Assembly (NCBI RefSeq): GCF_030369635.1
Contig: NZ_CP128474.1
Coordinates: forward strand, 3,306,342-3,370,341
Length of the DNA stretch: 64,000 nt
Origin: Microbacterium arborescens
Lineage (GTDB): Bacteria > Actinomycetota > Actinomycetes > Actinomycetales > Microbacteriaceae
Reading direction: 5' to 3'
Shown: in pieces, positions 1 through 8,246 of the stretch
Position numbering within the stretch: the first letter of the stretch is position 1
Layout: each line of letters opens with the position of its first letter
Notes under the pieces: model-generated
Database searches by the model: none
Told to the model about the DNA's origin: nothing
Seen by the model: the letters and a program-made list of their open reading frames with translations, nothing else
Made by a program: the position numbers and the translations under genes

Positions 1-177
1 CTCGATGGGTTCCATGAACACCGACACGGACGAGTTCGCGAGCGGCACGACGACGAGCCCGGTATCGGATCCCTCGGAACCGTCCTGAACGAGGACACGG
101 ATCAGTTCACCGGCTCCGCGCTGATCGTGGAACTCGTCGAGCCAACGCTCGAGCGTCTCTTTACTGCGGAACGGCAT
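1..177 (-). CDS. Hypothetical protein, N-terminal part only
   Basis: The first 59 codons of a minus-strand gene run off the left edge. It begins with ATG at 177 and reads MPFRSKETLERWLDEFHDQR, then a hydrophobic, valine-rich stretch (GLVVVPLANSSVSVFM). The open frame is continuous and has normal high-GC codon use. I do not recognise the family. A TATAGT word near 225-230 on the minus strand could be its -10 element. It lies downstream of dnaB on the same strand, separated by about 73 bases. Confidence 0.5.
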   Translation of the reverse strand, partial: MPFRSKETLERWLDEFHDQRGAGELIRVLVQDGSEGSDTGLVVVPLANSSVSVFMEPIE

Positions 178-230
178 CAGACTCCCAACGGGCCGCGGCG
201 GGATGCGCGCGATTCCGCGCATTGGACTAT

Positions 231-250
231 AACGGTCGTCGGCTGACCGT

Positions 251-251
<1 letters not shown>
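231..251 (-). terminator. Hairpin at the end of dnaB
   Basis: AACGGTC (231-237), a 7-base loop and GACCGTT (245-251) form a perfect 7-bp stem touching the dnaB stop codon. There is no clear U-tract, so termination is only plausible. Confidence 0.3.
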
Positions 252-1621
<1,370 letters not shown>

Positions 1622-1697
1622 CCGCACCCCCGCATCCTGGCCTGTGACCGAGCCGGAGTACACGGTATGGAGGGCGTCCGACACCCGCAAACCGGCC

Positions 1698-1839
1698 TGT
1701 GGATAACTCTGTGGAGAGAATGCGGGAAACGCCGCGACGGTTGTGCAGAAGTCCTGTGGAAAACGCCCGGGGATACGTGGAAACTTCGCAATTAATAGCC
1801 TCCTGATCGGGGTTTTTAGTTTCCCCAGCCTGTGGATGG
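1698..1839. promoter_or_regulatory. Cluster of DnaA-box-like 9-mers
   Basis: Read on the plus strand, TGTGGATAA at 1698-1706 is the exact complement of the consensus DnaA box TTATCCACA. In the same orientation follow TGTGGAGAG (1710-1718, 7/9), TGTGGAAAA (1755-1763, 8/9), CGTGGAAAC (1776-1784, 6/9) and TGTGGATGG (1831-1839, 7/9). An AT-rich stretch sits inside the cluster. It lies directly upstream of dnaB, so DnaA control of dnaB or DnaA titration is possible. Binding is inferred only from sequence. Confidence 0.5.
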
Positions 1840-2027
1840 CGATCGTAGTTGAAGTCTCACTTGAAGGTTTGTTCATCTGGGGACTCACTTGTGTAAAACG
1901 ACCGCCTTGTCAAGTCGGCCCGAGCGCTCCGGCGAGTCCGCCTCAGCGAAAGCTCATGATGAACTCAGGGGAAACCTAGACACGACGGATCGACAGGAGT
2001 ATGTTTCTACGCCAAGCAGTACCCGAA

Positions 2028-2047
2028 GGCACGGGTTGTCCCGTGCC
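2028..2047 (+). promoter_or_regulatory. Leader hairpin before the surface-protein gene
   Basis: GGCACGGG, a TTGT loop and CCCGTGCC form a perfect 8-bp stem about 40 bases before the start codon at 2086. It probably lies in the 5' untranslated leader; its role is unknown. Confidence 0.35.
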
Positions 2048-2085
2048 AACGATGACGACGCTCTCGGGGGAGGTGATCGCTCGTC

Positions 2086-3204
2086 ATGGAACAGCACCGC
2101 CGCGCTCCGCGCTGGGTGCCGATTCTCGGCACCGGCCTCGGCCTCGCCTTCGCTTGGACGGCGCTCTCTCTCGCGTTCGCGCCCACGACCTACGCCGCCG
2201 ATGACGAGAGCAGCCCACTCCAGGGCATCGTCTCAGCCGTCACCGATCCCGTCGATCGGGCGGTGGACGACATCGTCGCGCCCGTGCTCGACACGGTCGT
2301 CCAGCCCGTCGCGCGCGTCGCGGAACCCGTCGTGCAGGCCGTCACACCCGTCGTCTCGTCGGCGCCGCCCGTCGTCGCCCCGGTCGTCGAACCCGTCGTT
2401 CGCGATGTGGTCGAGCCCGTCGTGCAGAACGTCGTCGCCCCGGCAGTTCAACCGGTCGCCGACGTCATCGAGCCGGTCGCGAGCACGGTCGCCCCCGTCG
2501 TGGAGAAGGTGTCGGATGTCGCTGCGCCCGTCACCGAGGCGGTCGCGCCCGCCGTGGCTCCCGTGGTCGCCTCGCTGTCGCCGCTGACCGAGACCGTCGG
2601 CGCCCCACTGGCTCCTGTGCTCGGCATGGTCGAAGGTGCTCTGGCGCCCGTCACGTCGGCACTCACTCCCGTGACCGACGCCCTGATGCCGGTCACCGAC
2701 GCACTGTCGCCCGCCATCATCCCGATCACGGATGCCGTCCTGCCCGGCGGTCACCAGCCGATGATTCCGCTGATTCCCGGCAACGACCTCGAGCCCGGAG
2801 TCGCGACCGGTTCGCCCATGAACGCGGTCGCCACGGCTGCGGACGGCATCCTCGAGGCTGCGGCGACGCCGACCTCAGGGGGCGATCGGTCGGGCATTCT
2901 CGCGACGCTCGTGGCGTCGGCGCACGCGCTCGCGCCCGCATCCGAGGCCGTCGGGGCCGCCATTGGCGCCGCGCCGTCCGTCGGCGAGCAGGTACTCGCG
3001 CTCGACATCCCGATGTCCGGCGGACTTCCCGTCAACGTTCCCGGCTCGGCTTCCGCCGGCGCGGCGGGTGCCGCAGGCGGTGTCACCGCAGCCCTCTTCG
3101 CGTTCGGAGCGACGGCCGTTCTGCTGCCCCGCCTTCGCGGACGCCTCACGGACTCGACGGGCCCGATCTCGCCCGTCTACCCCACTGACGTCTCTCCTGA
3201 CTGA
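2086..3204 (+). CDS. Secreted PV-rich repetitive stalk-like protein
   Basis: A 372-residue exported protein of unknown family. Residues 1-37 form a signal peptide (basic start, hydrophobic core, cleavage near TYA/A). The middle, about residues 45-220, is a degenerate repeat of short units based on V-x-P-V or V-A-P-V, so extended and poor in aromatic residues. A hydrophobic stretch near 325-347 followed by RLRGRL may hold the C-terminus in the membrane, though no LPxTG-like motif is visible. An AGGTGATC sequence precedes the ATG at longer than usual spacing. It sits 80 bases upstream of a chaplin-like surface protein on the same strand, which suggests joint surface expression. The function is unknown. 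Confidence 0.8.
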   Translation: MEQHRRAPRWVPILGTGLGLAFAWTALSLAFAPTTYAADDESSPLQGIVSAVTDPVDRAVDDIVAPVLDTVVQPVARVAEPVVQAVTPVVSSAPPVVAPVVEPVVRDVVEPVVQNVVAPAVQPVADVIEPVASTVAPVVEKVSDVAAPVTEAVAPAVAPVVASLSPLTETVGAPLAPVLGMVEGALAPVTSALTPVTDALMPVTDALSPAIIPITDAVLPGGHQPMIPLIPGNDLEPGVATGSPMNAVATAADGILEAAATPTSGGDRSGILATLVASAHALAPASEAVGAAIGAAPSVGEQVLALDIPMSGGLPVNVPGSASAGAAGAAGGVTAALFAFGATAVLLPRLRGRLTDSTGPISPVYPTDVSPD

Positions 3205-3284
3205 CGAGCGGTCGGCCGCATCAACGCGGCACGACCCCCGGCGCTTCGCGCCATTCATTCGTCAGTCTCAAGGAGAGAACAATC

Positions 3285-5012
3285 ATGAACACCATCGTCT
3301 CGCGTGCCGTCTGGGGCACGCTCCTCGCCGGGGGGATCACGATCCTCGGCGCATCGGTCGCCCACGCGGCCGACACCTCGGGAGAGGACGGGCTGCTCTC
3401 GGGCACCCAGGGCCTCATCTCCGTCGACGTGCCGATCACGGTCAGCGGCACCTCCCTCGCCGTCCTCGGTGACGCTGACAGCTCGGCCTCGGGGGCGAGC
3501 GCACCGCAGTCGGCACCGGCCCCCAGCGGCTCGACGAGCGGCGCGGATGGCGTCGGCTCGGGGTCGCAGGCGCTCATCAGCGTCTCGGTGCCGGTGACGG
3601 TCGAGGGCACCTCTGTCTCCGTCATCGGCGACAGCACGTCATCGGCGGACAGCGGCAGCGGGTCGACCGAACCGGCTCCCGCACCCGCGCAGCCCGCCCC
3701 GGCACCGACTGCCGAAACGGACGGGGCGGACGGCGTCGCGTCCGGCACCCAGGTCGTCGCCCCGGTGAACGCGCCGATCGACCTCAGCGGCACCGCCGTC
3801 TCGGTCATCGGCGACGCCACCACCGACACCACCACCAGCGGCACGACCGGCGGCACCACGGGCACGGGAACCACGGGCACCTCGCCCGAGGCAACCACCG
3901 ACGGCACCGACGGGATCCTCGGCGGCACCCAGGTACTCGCCCCCATCACCGCACCGATCGACCTCAGCGGCACCGCCGTCTCGGTCATCGGCGATGCCAC
4001 CACCGACACCACCACCGGTGGTGCGACCGGCGGCAACGGCGGCACCACGGGCACCACGCCCGCGGCGACCACCAACGGCACCGACGGGATCCTCGGCGGC
4101 ACCCAGGTACTCGCCCCCATCACCGCACCGATCGACCTGACCGGCACCGCCGTCTCCGTCATCGGCGACGCCACCACCGACACCACCACCAGCGGCGCGA
4201 CCGGCGGCAACGGCGGCACCACGGGCACCACGCCCGCGGCAACCACCAACGGCACCGACGGGATCCTCGGCGGCACCCAGGTACTCGCTCCCATCACCGC
4301 ACCGATCGACCTGACCGGCACCGCCGTCTCCGTCATCGGCGACGCCACCACCGACACCACCACCAGTGGCGCGACCGGCGGCACCACGGGCACCACGCCC
4401 GAGGCAACCACCAACGGCACCGACGGGGTCCTCGGCGGCACCCAGGTACTCGCCCCCATCACCGCACCGATCGACCTCAGCGGCACCGCCGTCTCGGTCA
4501 TCGGCGATGCCACCACCGACACCACCACCAGCGGCAACGGCGGTGCGGGTTCCACGCCGGGCGCATCGACCAGCGGCTCGGACGGCATCCTCGGCGGCAC
4601 CCAGCTGGCGCTTCCGATCACGGCGCCGATCTCACTGACCGGAACCGCGATCTCGGTGATCGGCGACTCGACGACCGAGGTCGTCACCCCGGCCGGCCCG
4701 GGCACCGACCCCGGAACTGACCCGGGAACCGACCCCGGCACCGACCCGGGCACCGACCCCGGCACCGACCCCGGCACCGACCCGGGCACGACGCCCGGCA
4801 CGGATGGCACCGACGGAACCCCCGCGGTCTCGACGACGTCGAGCATGAACGGCACCACCGTGGTCGGCACGTCGGCCTCGGCGGCGTCGGCTCGGCCGCT
4901 GGCGCTCGCCAAGACCGGTGGTGAGACCCCGGTGGCACTCGGCCTCGGCGCCCTGGCGCTCACGCTGATGGGGCTCGTCCTCGTCGCGCTGCGCCGTCGC
5001 TCCACCGTCTGA
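3285..5012 (+). CDS. Chaplin-like repeat surface protein with LAxTG anchor
   Basis: A 575-residue exported protein. Residues 1-28 are a signal peptide (cleavage after AHA). Eight repeats follow with the core DGxLxGTQxxxPIxxPIxLSGTAxSVIGD, resembling the chaplin domain of Streptomyces (G-N-x-x-x-x-P-V-x-x-P-V-x-x-C-G-N-x-x-x-V-I-G) but without its cysteines. Gly/Thr-rich linkers separate the repeats. A PGTD repeat linker is next, then LAKTG (541-545), a hydrophobic helix and RRRSTV, which form a class E sortase signal. Chaplins are amyloid-forming surface proteins; a coat or adhesive role here is inference. AAGGAGAG precedes the ATG well. No sortase gene is in the window. Confidence 0.85.
   Translation: MNTIVSRAVWGTLLAGGITILGASVAHAADTSGEDGLLSGTQGLISVDVPITVSGTSLAVLGDADSSASGASAPQSAPAPSGSTSGADGVGSGSQALISVSVPVTVEGTSVSVIGDSTSSADSGSGSTEPAPAPAQPAPAPTAETDGADGVASGTQVVAPVNAPIDLSGTAVSVIGDATTDTTTSGTTGGTTGTGTTGTSPEATTDGTDGILGGTQVLAPITAPIDLSGTAVSVIGDATTDTTTGGATGGNGGTTGTTPAATTNGTDGILGGTQVLAPITAPIDLTGTAVSVIGDATTDTTTSGATGGNGGTTGTTPAATTNGTDGILGGTQVLAPITAPIDLTGTAVSVIGDATTDTTTSGATGGTTGTTPEATTNGTDGVLGGTQVLAPITAPIDLSGTAVSVIGDATTDTTTSGNGGAGSTPGASTSGSDGILGGTQLALPITAPISLTGTAISVIGDSTTEVVTPAGPGTDPGTDPGTDPGTDPGTDPGTDPGTDPGTTPGTDGTDGTPAVSTTSSMNGTTVVGTSASAASARPLALAKTGGETPVALGLGALALTLMGLVLVALRRRSTV
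3909..4590 (+). repeat. Near-identical tandem DNA repeats within the chaplin-like gene
   Basis: Units beginning GACGGGATCCTCGGCGGCAC recur at about 3909, 4083, 4257 and, slightly changed, near 4422 and 4581. The spacing is 174 bases (58 codons), shortened to about 165 where a GGN codon run is missing. Identity at DNA level is far higher than among the first three repeats of the gene, which indicates recent duplication or gene conversion. Confidence 0.85.
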
Positions 5013-5032
5013 CACACCGCCAGCTCGGACAC

Positions 5033-5069
5033 AGCGGATGCCGCGGGCCCACAGCCTGCGGCATCCGCT
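5033..5069 (+). terminator. Terminator-like hairpin after the chaplin-like gene
   Basis: AGCGGATGCCGC (5033-5044) pairs perfectly with GCGGCATCCGCT (5058-5069) across a 13-base loop. It lies 21 bases past the stop codon. No U-tract follows. Confidence 0.6.
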
Positions 5070-5116
5070 CCGGCCTGCCCTCGGGGCGGACTGTCGCGCT
5101 CACGGCGCCGCGCCGC

Positions 5117-5190
5117 GATGCAAGGGATCGTCACCGACACGCGGGGCCACGGCATCCCTCACCGGGGTGTCGGACCAGAACCATTGCATC
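5117..5190. repeat. 74-base palindromic element, copy 1
   Basis: GATGCAA, 10 bases, CCGACAC, a 26-base centre, GTGTCGG, 10 bases, TTGCATC. The outer and inner 7-base arms are perfectly complementary and symmetrically placed. A second unit with the same geometry starts 136 bases downstream. Confidence 0.65.
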
Positions 5191-5252
5191 CGCGCGCGCC
5201 GGGTCGTCCGGGCCGTTCGGGTCGTCCGGCTCCCGGTGGTGCAGCGGGCCGG

Positions 5253-5326
5253 GATGCAACGGATCGACACCGACACCCCGGCTCACGCCATCCGTTGGCG
5301 GGGTGTCGCATCTGAAACCTTGCACC
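5253..5326. repeat. 74-base palindromic element, copy 2
   Basis: The same layout as copy 1: GATGCAA, 10 bases, CCGACAC, 26 bases, GTGTCGC, 10 bases, TTGCACC. The sequence between the arms also resembles copy 1 (GGATCG in both left halves). Confidence 0.65.
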
Positions 5327-5358
5327 CGCGCACGCGCGGCGACACCCACCCGGAAACG

Positions 5359-5394
5359 ACGGATGCCGCGAACCCGAAGGTCCGCGGCATCCGT
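5359..5394 (-). terminator. Terminator-like hairpin after rplI
   Basis: ACGGATGCCGCG (5359-5370) pairs perfectly with CGCGGCATCCGT (5383-5394) over a 12-base loop, 17 bases beyond the rplI stop. It probably ends the rpsF-ssb-rpsR-rplI transcript. Confidence 0.6.
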
Positions 5395-5410
5395 ACGGGT
5401 GCGCCAGGTA

Positions 5411-5863
5411 TTACTTGGCGGCGACCACCTGCAGGGTGATCACAGCGGTGAGGTCGTCACGCAGGCGAATGGTCGCCTCGTGCTCGCCCACGGCCTTGAT
5501 CGGCGAGGTGATGTGGATCTTGCGCTTGTCGAGGTCGCCCAGACCAGCAGCCTTGACGGCGTCTGCCACGTCGGCGGGCTTGACCGCACCGAACAGACGG
5601 CCTTCAGCGCCGGCCTTGACCGCCAGCTTGACCTTGTTCGACTCGAGGTTGTTCTTGAGGGCCACGGCCTCTTCGTGGTCGTGGATCGCGCGGGCTTCGC
5701 GGGCGGCGCGGATGGACGCCACCTGCTTCTCGCCACCGCGGGTCCAGGCCACGGCGTAGCCCTGGGGGACGAGGTAGTTACGGGCGTACCCGTTCTTGAC
5801 CTCGATGACGTCACCGGCGCTTCCGAGCCCGGCGACCTCGTTCGTGAGAATCAGCTTTGCCAT
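5411..5863 (-). CDS. rplI: Large ribosomal subunit protein bL9
   Basis: Ribosomal protein L9, an elongated two-domain protein of the 50S subunit that binds 23S rRNA. It has 150 residues, typical for the family. The N-terminal domain shows the L9 signature [20 protein letters not shown] near residues 17-36. The connecting helix and the C-terminal domain (ending VVAAK) follow. It is the last gene of the rpsF-ssb-rpsR-rplI operon, 11 bases after rpsR. ATG at 5863 has AAGGAGC upstream. Confidence 0.97.
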   Translation of the reverse strand: MAKLILTNEVAGLGSAGDVIEVKNGYARNYLVPQGYAVAWTRGGEKQVASIRAAREARAIHDHEEAVALKNNLESNKVKLAVKAGAEGRLFGAVKPADVADAVKAAGLGDLDKRKIHITSPIKAVGEHEATIRLRDDLTAVITLQVVAAK

Positions 5864-5874
5864 GTCGGTGCTCC

Positions 5875-6129
5875 TTACCGGCCAGCGCCGGCGTAAGGCA
5901 GGAGCGCCATTTCGCGCGCGTTCTTGATCGCCTTGGCGATCAGACGCTGCTCCTGCACCGAGACACCGGTGATACGACGGGCGCGGATCTTCCCACGCTC
6001 CGAGATGAACTTGCGGAGCGTCGAAACGTCCTTGTAGTCGATGACGCCGACGCGGATCGCCTTCGCGGGGGCCGCGTTCTTCGCGCCCTTCCGCGGCTTG
6101 CGGCGGTCGCCGGTTGCCTTTCCAGCCAT
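5875..6129 (-). CDS. rpsR: Small ribosomal subunit protein bS18
   Basis: Ribosomal protein S18 of the 30S platform, where it pairs with S6. It has 84 residues and is strongly basic, with [19 protein letters not shown] and the [20 protein letters not shown] core that fits the family closely. It has no zinc-binding cysteines, so it is the C-minus type. The upstream neighbour is ssb, as in most bacteria. Confidence 0.97.
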   Translation of the reverse strand: MAGKATGDRRKPRKGAKNAAPAKAIRVGVIDYKDVSTLRKFISERGKIRARRITGVSVQEQRLIAKAIKNAREMALLPYAGAGR

Positions 6130-6188
6130 TGTTTTTCCTTACGAGAGTGATGATCGGATGCCGCTGCACGCAGCACCCGGAATCCGAT

Positions 6189-6722
6189 TCAGAACGGGGT
6201 GTCGTCGCCGTAGGAGGCGCCGCTGGTACCCGGTGCGCTCCACGCGTCGGGAGCCGAAGAACCCGGGGTCGCCCACGGCTCCTCCTGCACCTGCTGCTGG
6301 GGGCGCGACTGCTGACCGCCGCCGAAGCTTCCGCCGCCGCCACCACCACCAGAGCCGGATGCCGCGCGCGTGACCTGTGCGGTCGCGTAGCGCAGCGAGG
6401 GGCCGATCTCGTCGACCTCCAGCTCGATCGCGGTGCGGTTCTGGCCCTCACGGTCCTGGTAGGAGCGCTGACGCAGGCGGCCGGTCGCGACGACCCGCAT
6501 GCCCTTGGTCAGCGAACCCGCCACGTGCTCGGCGAAGTCGCGCCACACGGACGCGCGGAGGAACAGCGCTTCGCCGTCCTTCCACTCGTTCGCCTGACGG
6601 TCGAAGGTGCGAGGAGTCGAGGCGATCGTGAAGTTCGCCACCGGCAGGCCGTTCTGCGTGTAACGCAGCTCGGGGTCTGCCGTGAGGTTGCCCACGACGG
6701 TGATGACGGTCTCGCCGGCCAT
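6189..6722 (-). CDS. ssb: Single-stranded DNA-binding protein
   Basis: Protects and organises single-stranded DNA during replication, repair and recombination. It has 177 residues: an OB-fold at about 1-115 (starting [20 protein letters not shown]), a glycine-rich flexible linker including a run of glycines near 125-135, and an acidic tail ending GDDTPF. That tail is the usual docking site for partner proteins. It starts only 5 bases after the rpsF stop, so the two are probably co-translated. Confidence 0.97.
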   Translation of the reverse strand: MAGETVITVVGNLTADPELRYTQNGLPVANFTIASTPRTFDRQANEWKDGEALFLRASVWRDFAEHVAGSLTKGMRVVATGRLRQRSYQDREGQNRTAIELEVDEIGPSLRYATAQVTRAASGSGGGGGGGSFGGGQQSRPQQQVQEEPWATPGSSAPDAWSAPGTSGASYGDDTPF

Positions 6723-6727
6723 GAGCC

Positions 6728-7111
6728 TTAAGCCTTCGCAGCCTTAGCGGGGGCGGCAGCCTTGCGAGCAGCCTTCGCCTCGGAGCGCGCCTTCTCGGCG
6801 GCGACCTGTGCGATGGCCTCCTCGGCGCGCAGGACCTTGGTGCGCATGATCGACTCGCTCAGCTTCAGCTGGCGGTCGAGCTCCTGCGTGGTCTCGCTCG
6901 TCGCGGTGAAGTTTACGACGGCGTAGATGCCCTCGTTCTTCTTCTGGATCTCGTACGCCAGGCGGCGACGGCCCCAGATGTCGATGTTCTCGATGGTTCC
7001 GCCGTCATTCGTGATGACCTTGAGGAACTTGTCAAGGTTGGGAGCAACCTGACGCTCATCGATCTCGGGCTGGAGAATCACCATGAGCTCGTACTGGTAC
7101 GTGTGCGTCAC
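6728..7111 (-). CDS. rpsF: Small ribosomal subunit protein bS6
   Basis: Ribosomal protein S6 of the 30S subunit, partner of S18. It has 127 residues; the family core ([16 protein letters not shown], then [10 protein letters not shown] near residue 55) is followed by an Ala/Lys-rich C-terminal tail ([15 protein letters not shown]) common in Actinobacteria. The start is GTG at 7111, set by a very strong AAGGAGGTG Shine-Dalgarno. It is the first gene of a four-gene operon. Confidence 0.96.
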   Translation of the reverse strand: MTHTYQYELMVILQPEIDERQVAPNLDKFLKVITNDGGTIENIDIWGRRRLAYEIQKKNEGIYAVVNFTATSETTQELDRQLKLSESIMRTKVLRAEEAIAQVAAEKARSEAKAARKAAAPAKAAKA

Positions 7112-7259
7112 TGACCCACCTCCTTCGGACTAGAACGGCTCCCGGGCGTTTCCCGGAAGCAGGAGGGTGTGTAGCACGTGCCCGACCGAAGTCGGACAAC
7201 CACAACAGCTTACCTGATCGCGCGTGATCCCGCGGACCGGTGCCCGATAGCGTGGGTGC
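7112..7259 (-). promoter_or_regulatory. Leader and promoter region of the rpsF operon
   Basis: The minus-strand leader holds a hairpin CCGGG-AAACG-CCCGG (about 7140-7154) and a small one around 7178-7191 (CCGA/TCGG). Autogenous S6:S18 leader control is known in other bacteria. I cannot identify the conserved CCG-bulge element with confidence, so any link is tentative. A divergent plus-strand gene starts at 7260. Confidence 0.3.
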
Positions 7260-8246
7260 ATGGAATGGACCGCGGACGTCTCGACCGGCGAGTGGCTGCG
7301 CGAACGCATCGACGATCCGTGGCGGGGGACGTTCCACGACGTCGTGCCCCGGGGCTTCGAGGCGTACGCGCGCGTCCTGCATCCGCCATCCGTTCAGTGC
7401 CGCACGAACGGCGACCCGCTTCCCCCGTTCGACGAGTGGGTCGAGATGCCGTGGCAGGAGTCGCAGCGGGTCACCGCAGACCTCGTCACCGGTCCCACCA
7501 CGTGGGCCGAGACCGCCGCCGCGTTCGAGACGACGCTGCATCCGCTGGCGCAGTGGGATTCGATCGTGCGCTCGCCCGAGTTCGGCTCGAACCAGCGCAG
7601 CGCGCCGGACGGCCGCTGGTTCGCAGCACCCGGGATGGGTGATCTCGACCCGCACCACCTGGCGGTTCTCGCCCGCGAGCTGATCAGGCACACGTCGACA
7701 CCGGATGACGTGGCCGCAGGCCTCTGGGAGGGCCGCGGCGGCCTGCTCGGCCACCTGGGCCGGCATCCCTCGCGCGCGTTCTTCCAGATGGGCGACCCGG
7801 ACGATGCCACCCTGGCCCGCCACAACCGCATGCTCGGCTCGTCGTTCTCGGACCGCTTCAACAACGTCTTCCGCAAGCCCACCTGGCAAGAGGGCATCCT
7901 GTCGCGGGAGATTTCCGAGGGGCCGCGGCTGAGGCTGCCGGAGCGCTCGTTCGTCCTGTTCCGCGGCGCTGTCGGGGAGTTCGCCGACGACGACTGGGAG
8001 CTGCGGATGCCCTGGCGGGACGCCGCCGCCGAGGCGGCGGGTGCAGCACCGATGGCGCAGAGCCCGAGTCTGCTCTGGCCCGCGGACCGCTCCTGGGCGA
8101 TGGTCTCGGAAGTCGACTTCGATTCGACGATCGTCGGCGGCTCGCGGGAGCTCGTGAACGCGATCTGCCGCTCACCCCAGCTCGAAGCCCTGCCCCTTCC
8201 GGCCGACGCATCCCTGTACTGGGGCGCAGACGAGGTGAATCGATGA
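7260..8246 (+). CDS. Hypothetical protein, Actinobacteria-type
   Basis: A 328-residue soluble protein without signal peptide or membrane segment. It is rich in Trp, Asp and Pro, and has motifs such as PPFDEWVEMPWQ near residue 55 and WPADRSWAMVSEVDFDSTIV near 270. I do not recognise a catalytic motif. The stop overlaps the next gene's start (ATGA at 8243), so the two are translationally coupled and probably work together. The name and function are unknown. Confidence 0.75.
   Translation: MEWTADVSTGEWLRERIDDPWRGTFHDVVPRGFEAYARVLHPPSVQCRTNGDPLPPFDEWVEMPWQESQRVTADLVTGPTTWAETAAAFETTLHPLAQWDSIVRSPEFGSNQRSAPDGRWFAAPGMGDLDPHHLAVLARELIRHTSTPDDVAAGLWEGRGGLLGHLGRHPSRAFFQMGDPDDATLARHNRMLGSSFSDRFNNVFRKPTWQEGILSREISEGPRLRLPERSFVLFRGAVGEFADDDWELRMPWRDAAAEAAGAAPMAQSPSLLWPADRSWAMVSEVDFDSTIVGGSRELVNAICRSPQLEALPLPADASLYWGADEVNR

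Larger units (their letters stand above)
1622..2085. other. Intergenic region, dnaB to surface protein
   Basis: These 464 bases separate two divergent genes. They hold the DnaA-box-like cluster (1698-1839), an AT-rich patch (about 1781-1830) and a short hairpin before the plus-strand gene. I see no RNA gene, and found no riboswitch core that I could match with confidence. Confidence 0.6.
5013..5410. other. Intergenic region between two convergent genes
   Basis: This 398-base gap holds one hairpin for each convergent gene (5033-5069 and 5359-5394) and two 74-base palindromic elements between them. No convincing coding sequence is visible. Confidence 0.7.

Noticed and set aside
1698..1839. Calling this region the chromosomal origin
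   Set aside because: The rnpA end of the window and the parS cluster place oriC beyond position 64000; only a DnaA-binding role is proposed.
1940..2085. A c-di-AMP or other riboswitch before the surface-protein gene
   Set aside because: A hairpin is present, but I could not match the conserved core of any riboswitch class.
3909..4590. Regular repeats that might be read as a CRISPR array
   Set aside because: The repeats keep one reading frame, are 165-174 bases long with no unique spacers, and encode protein repeats.
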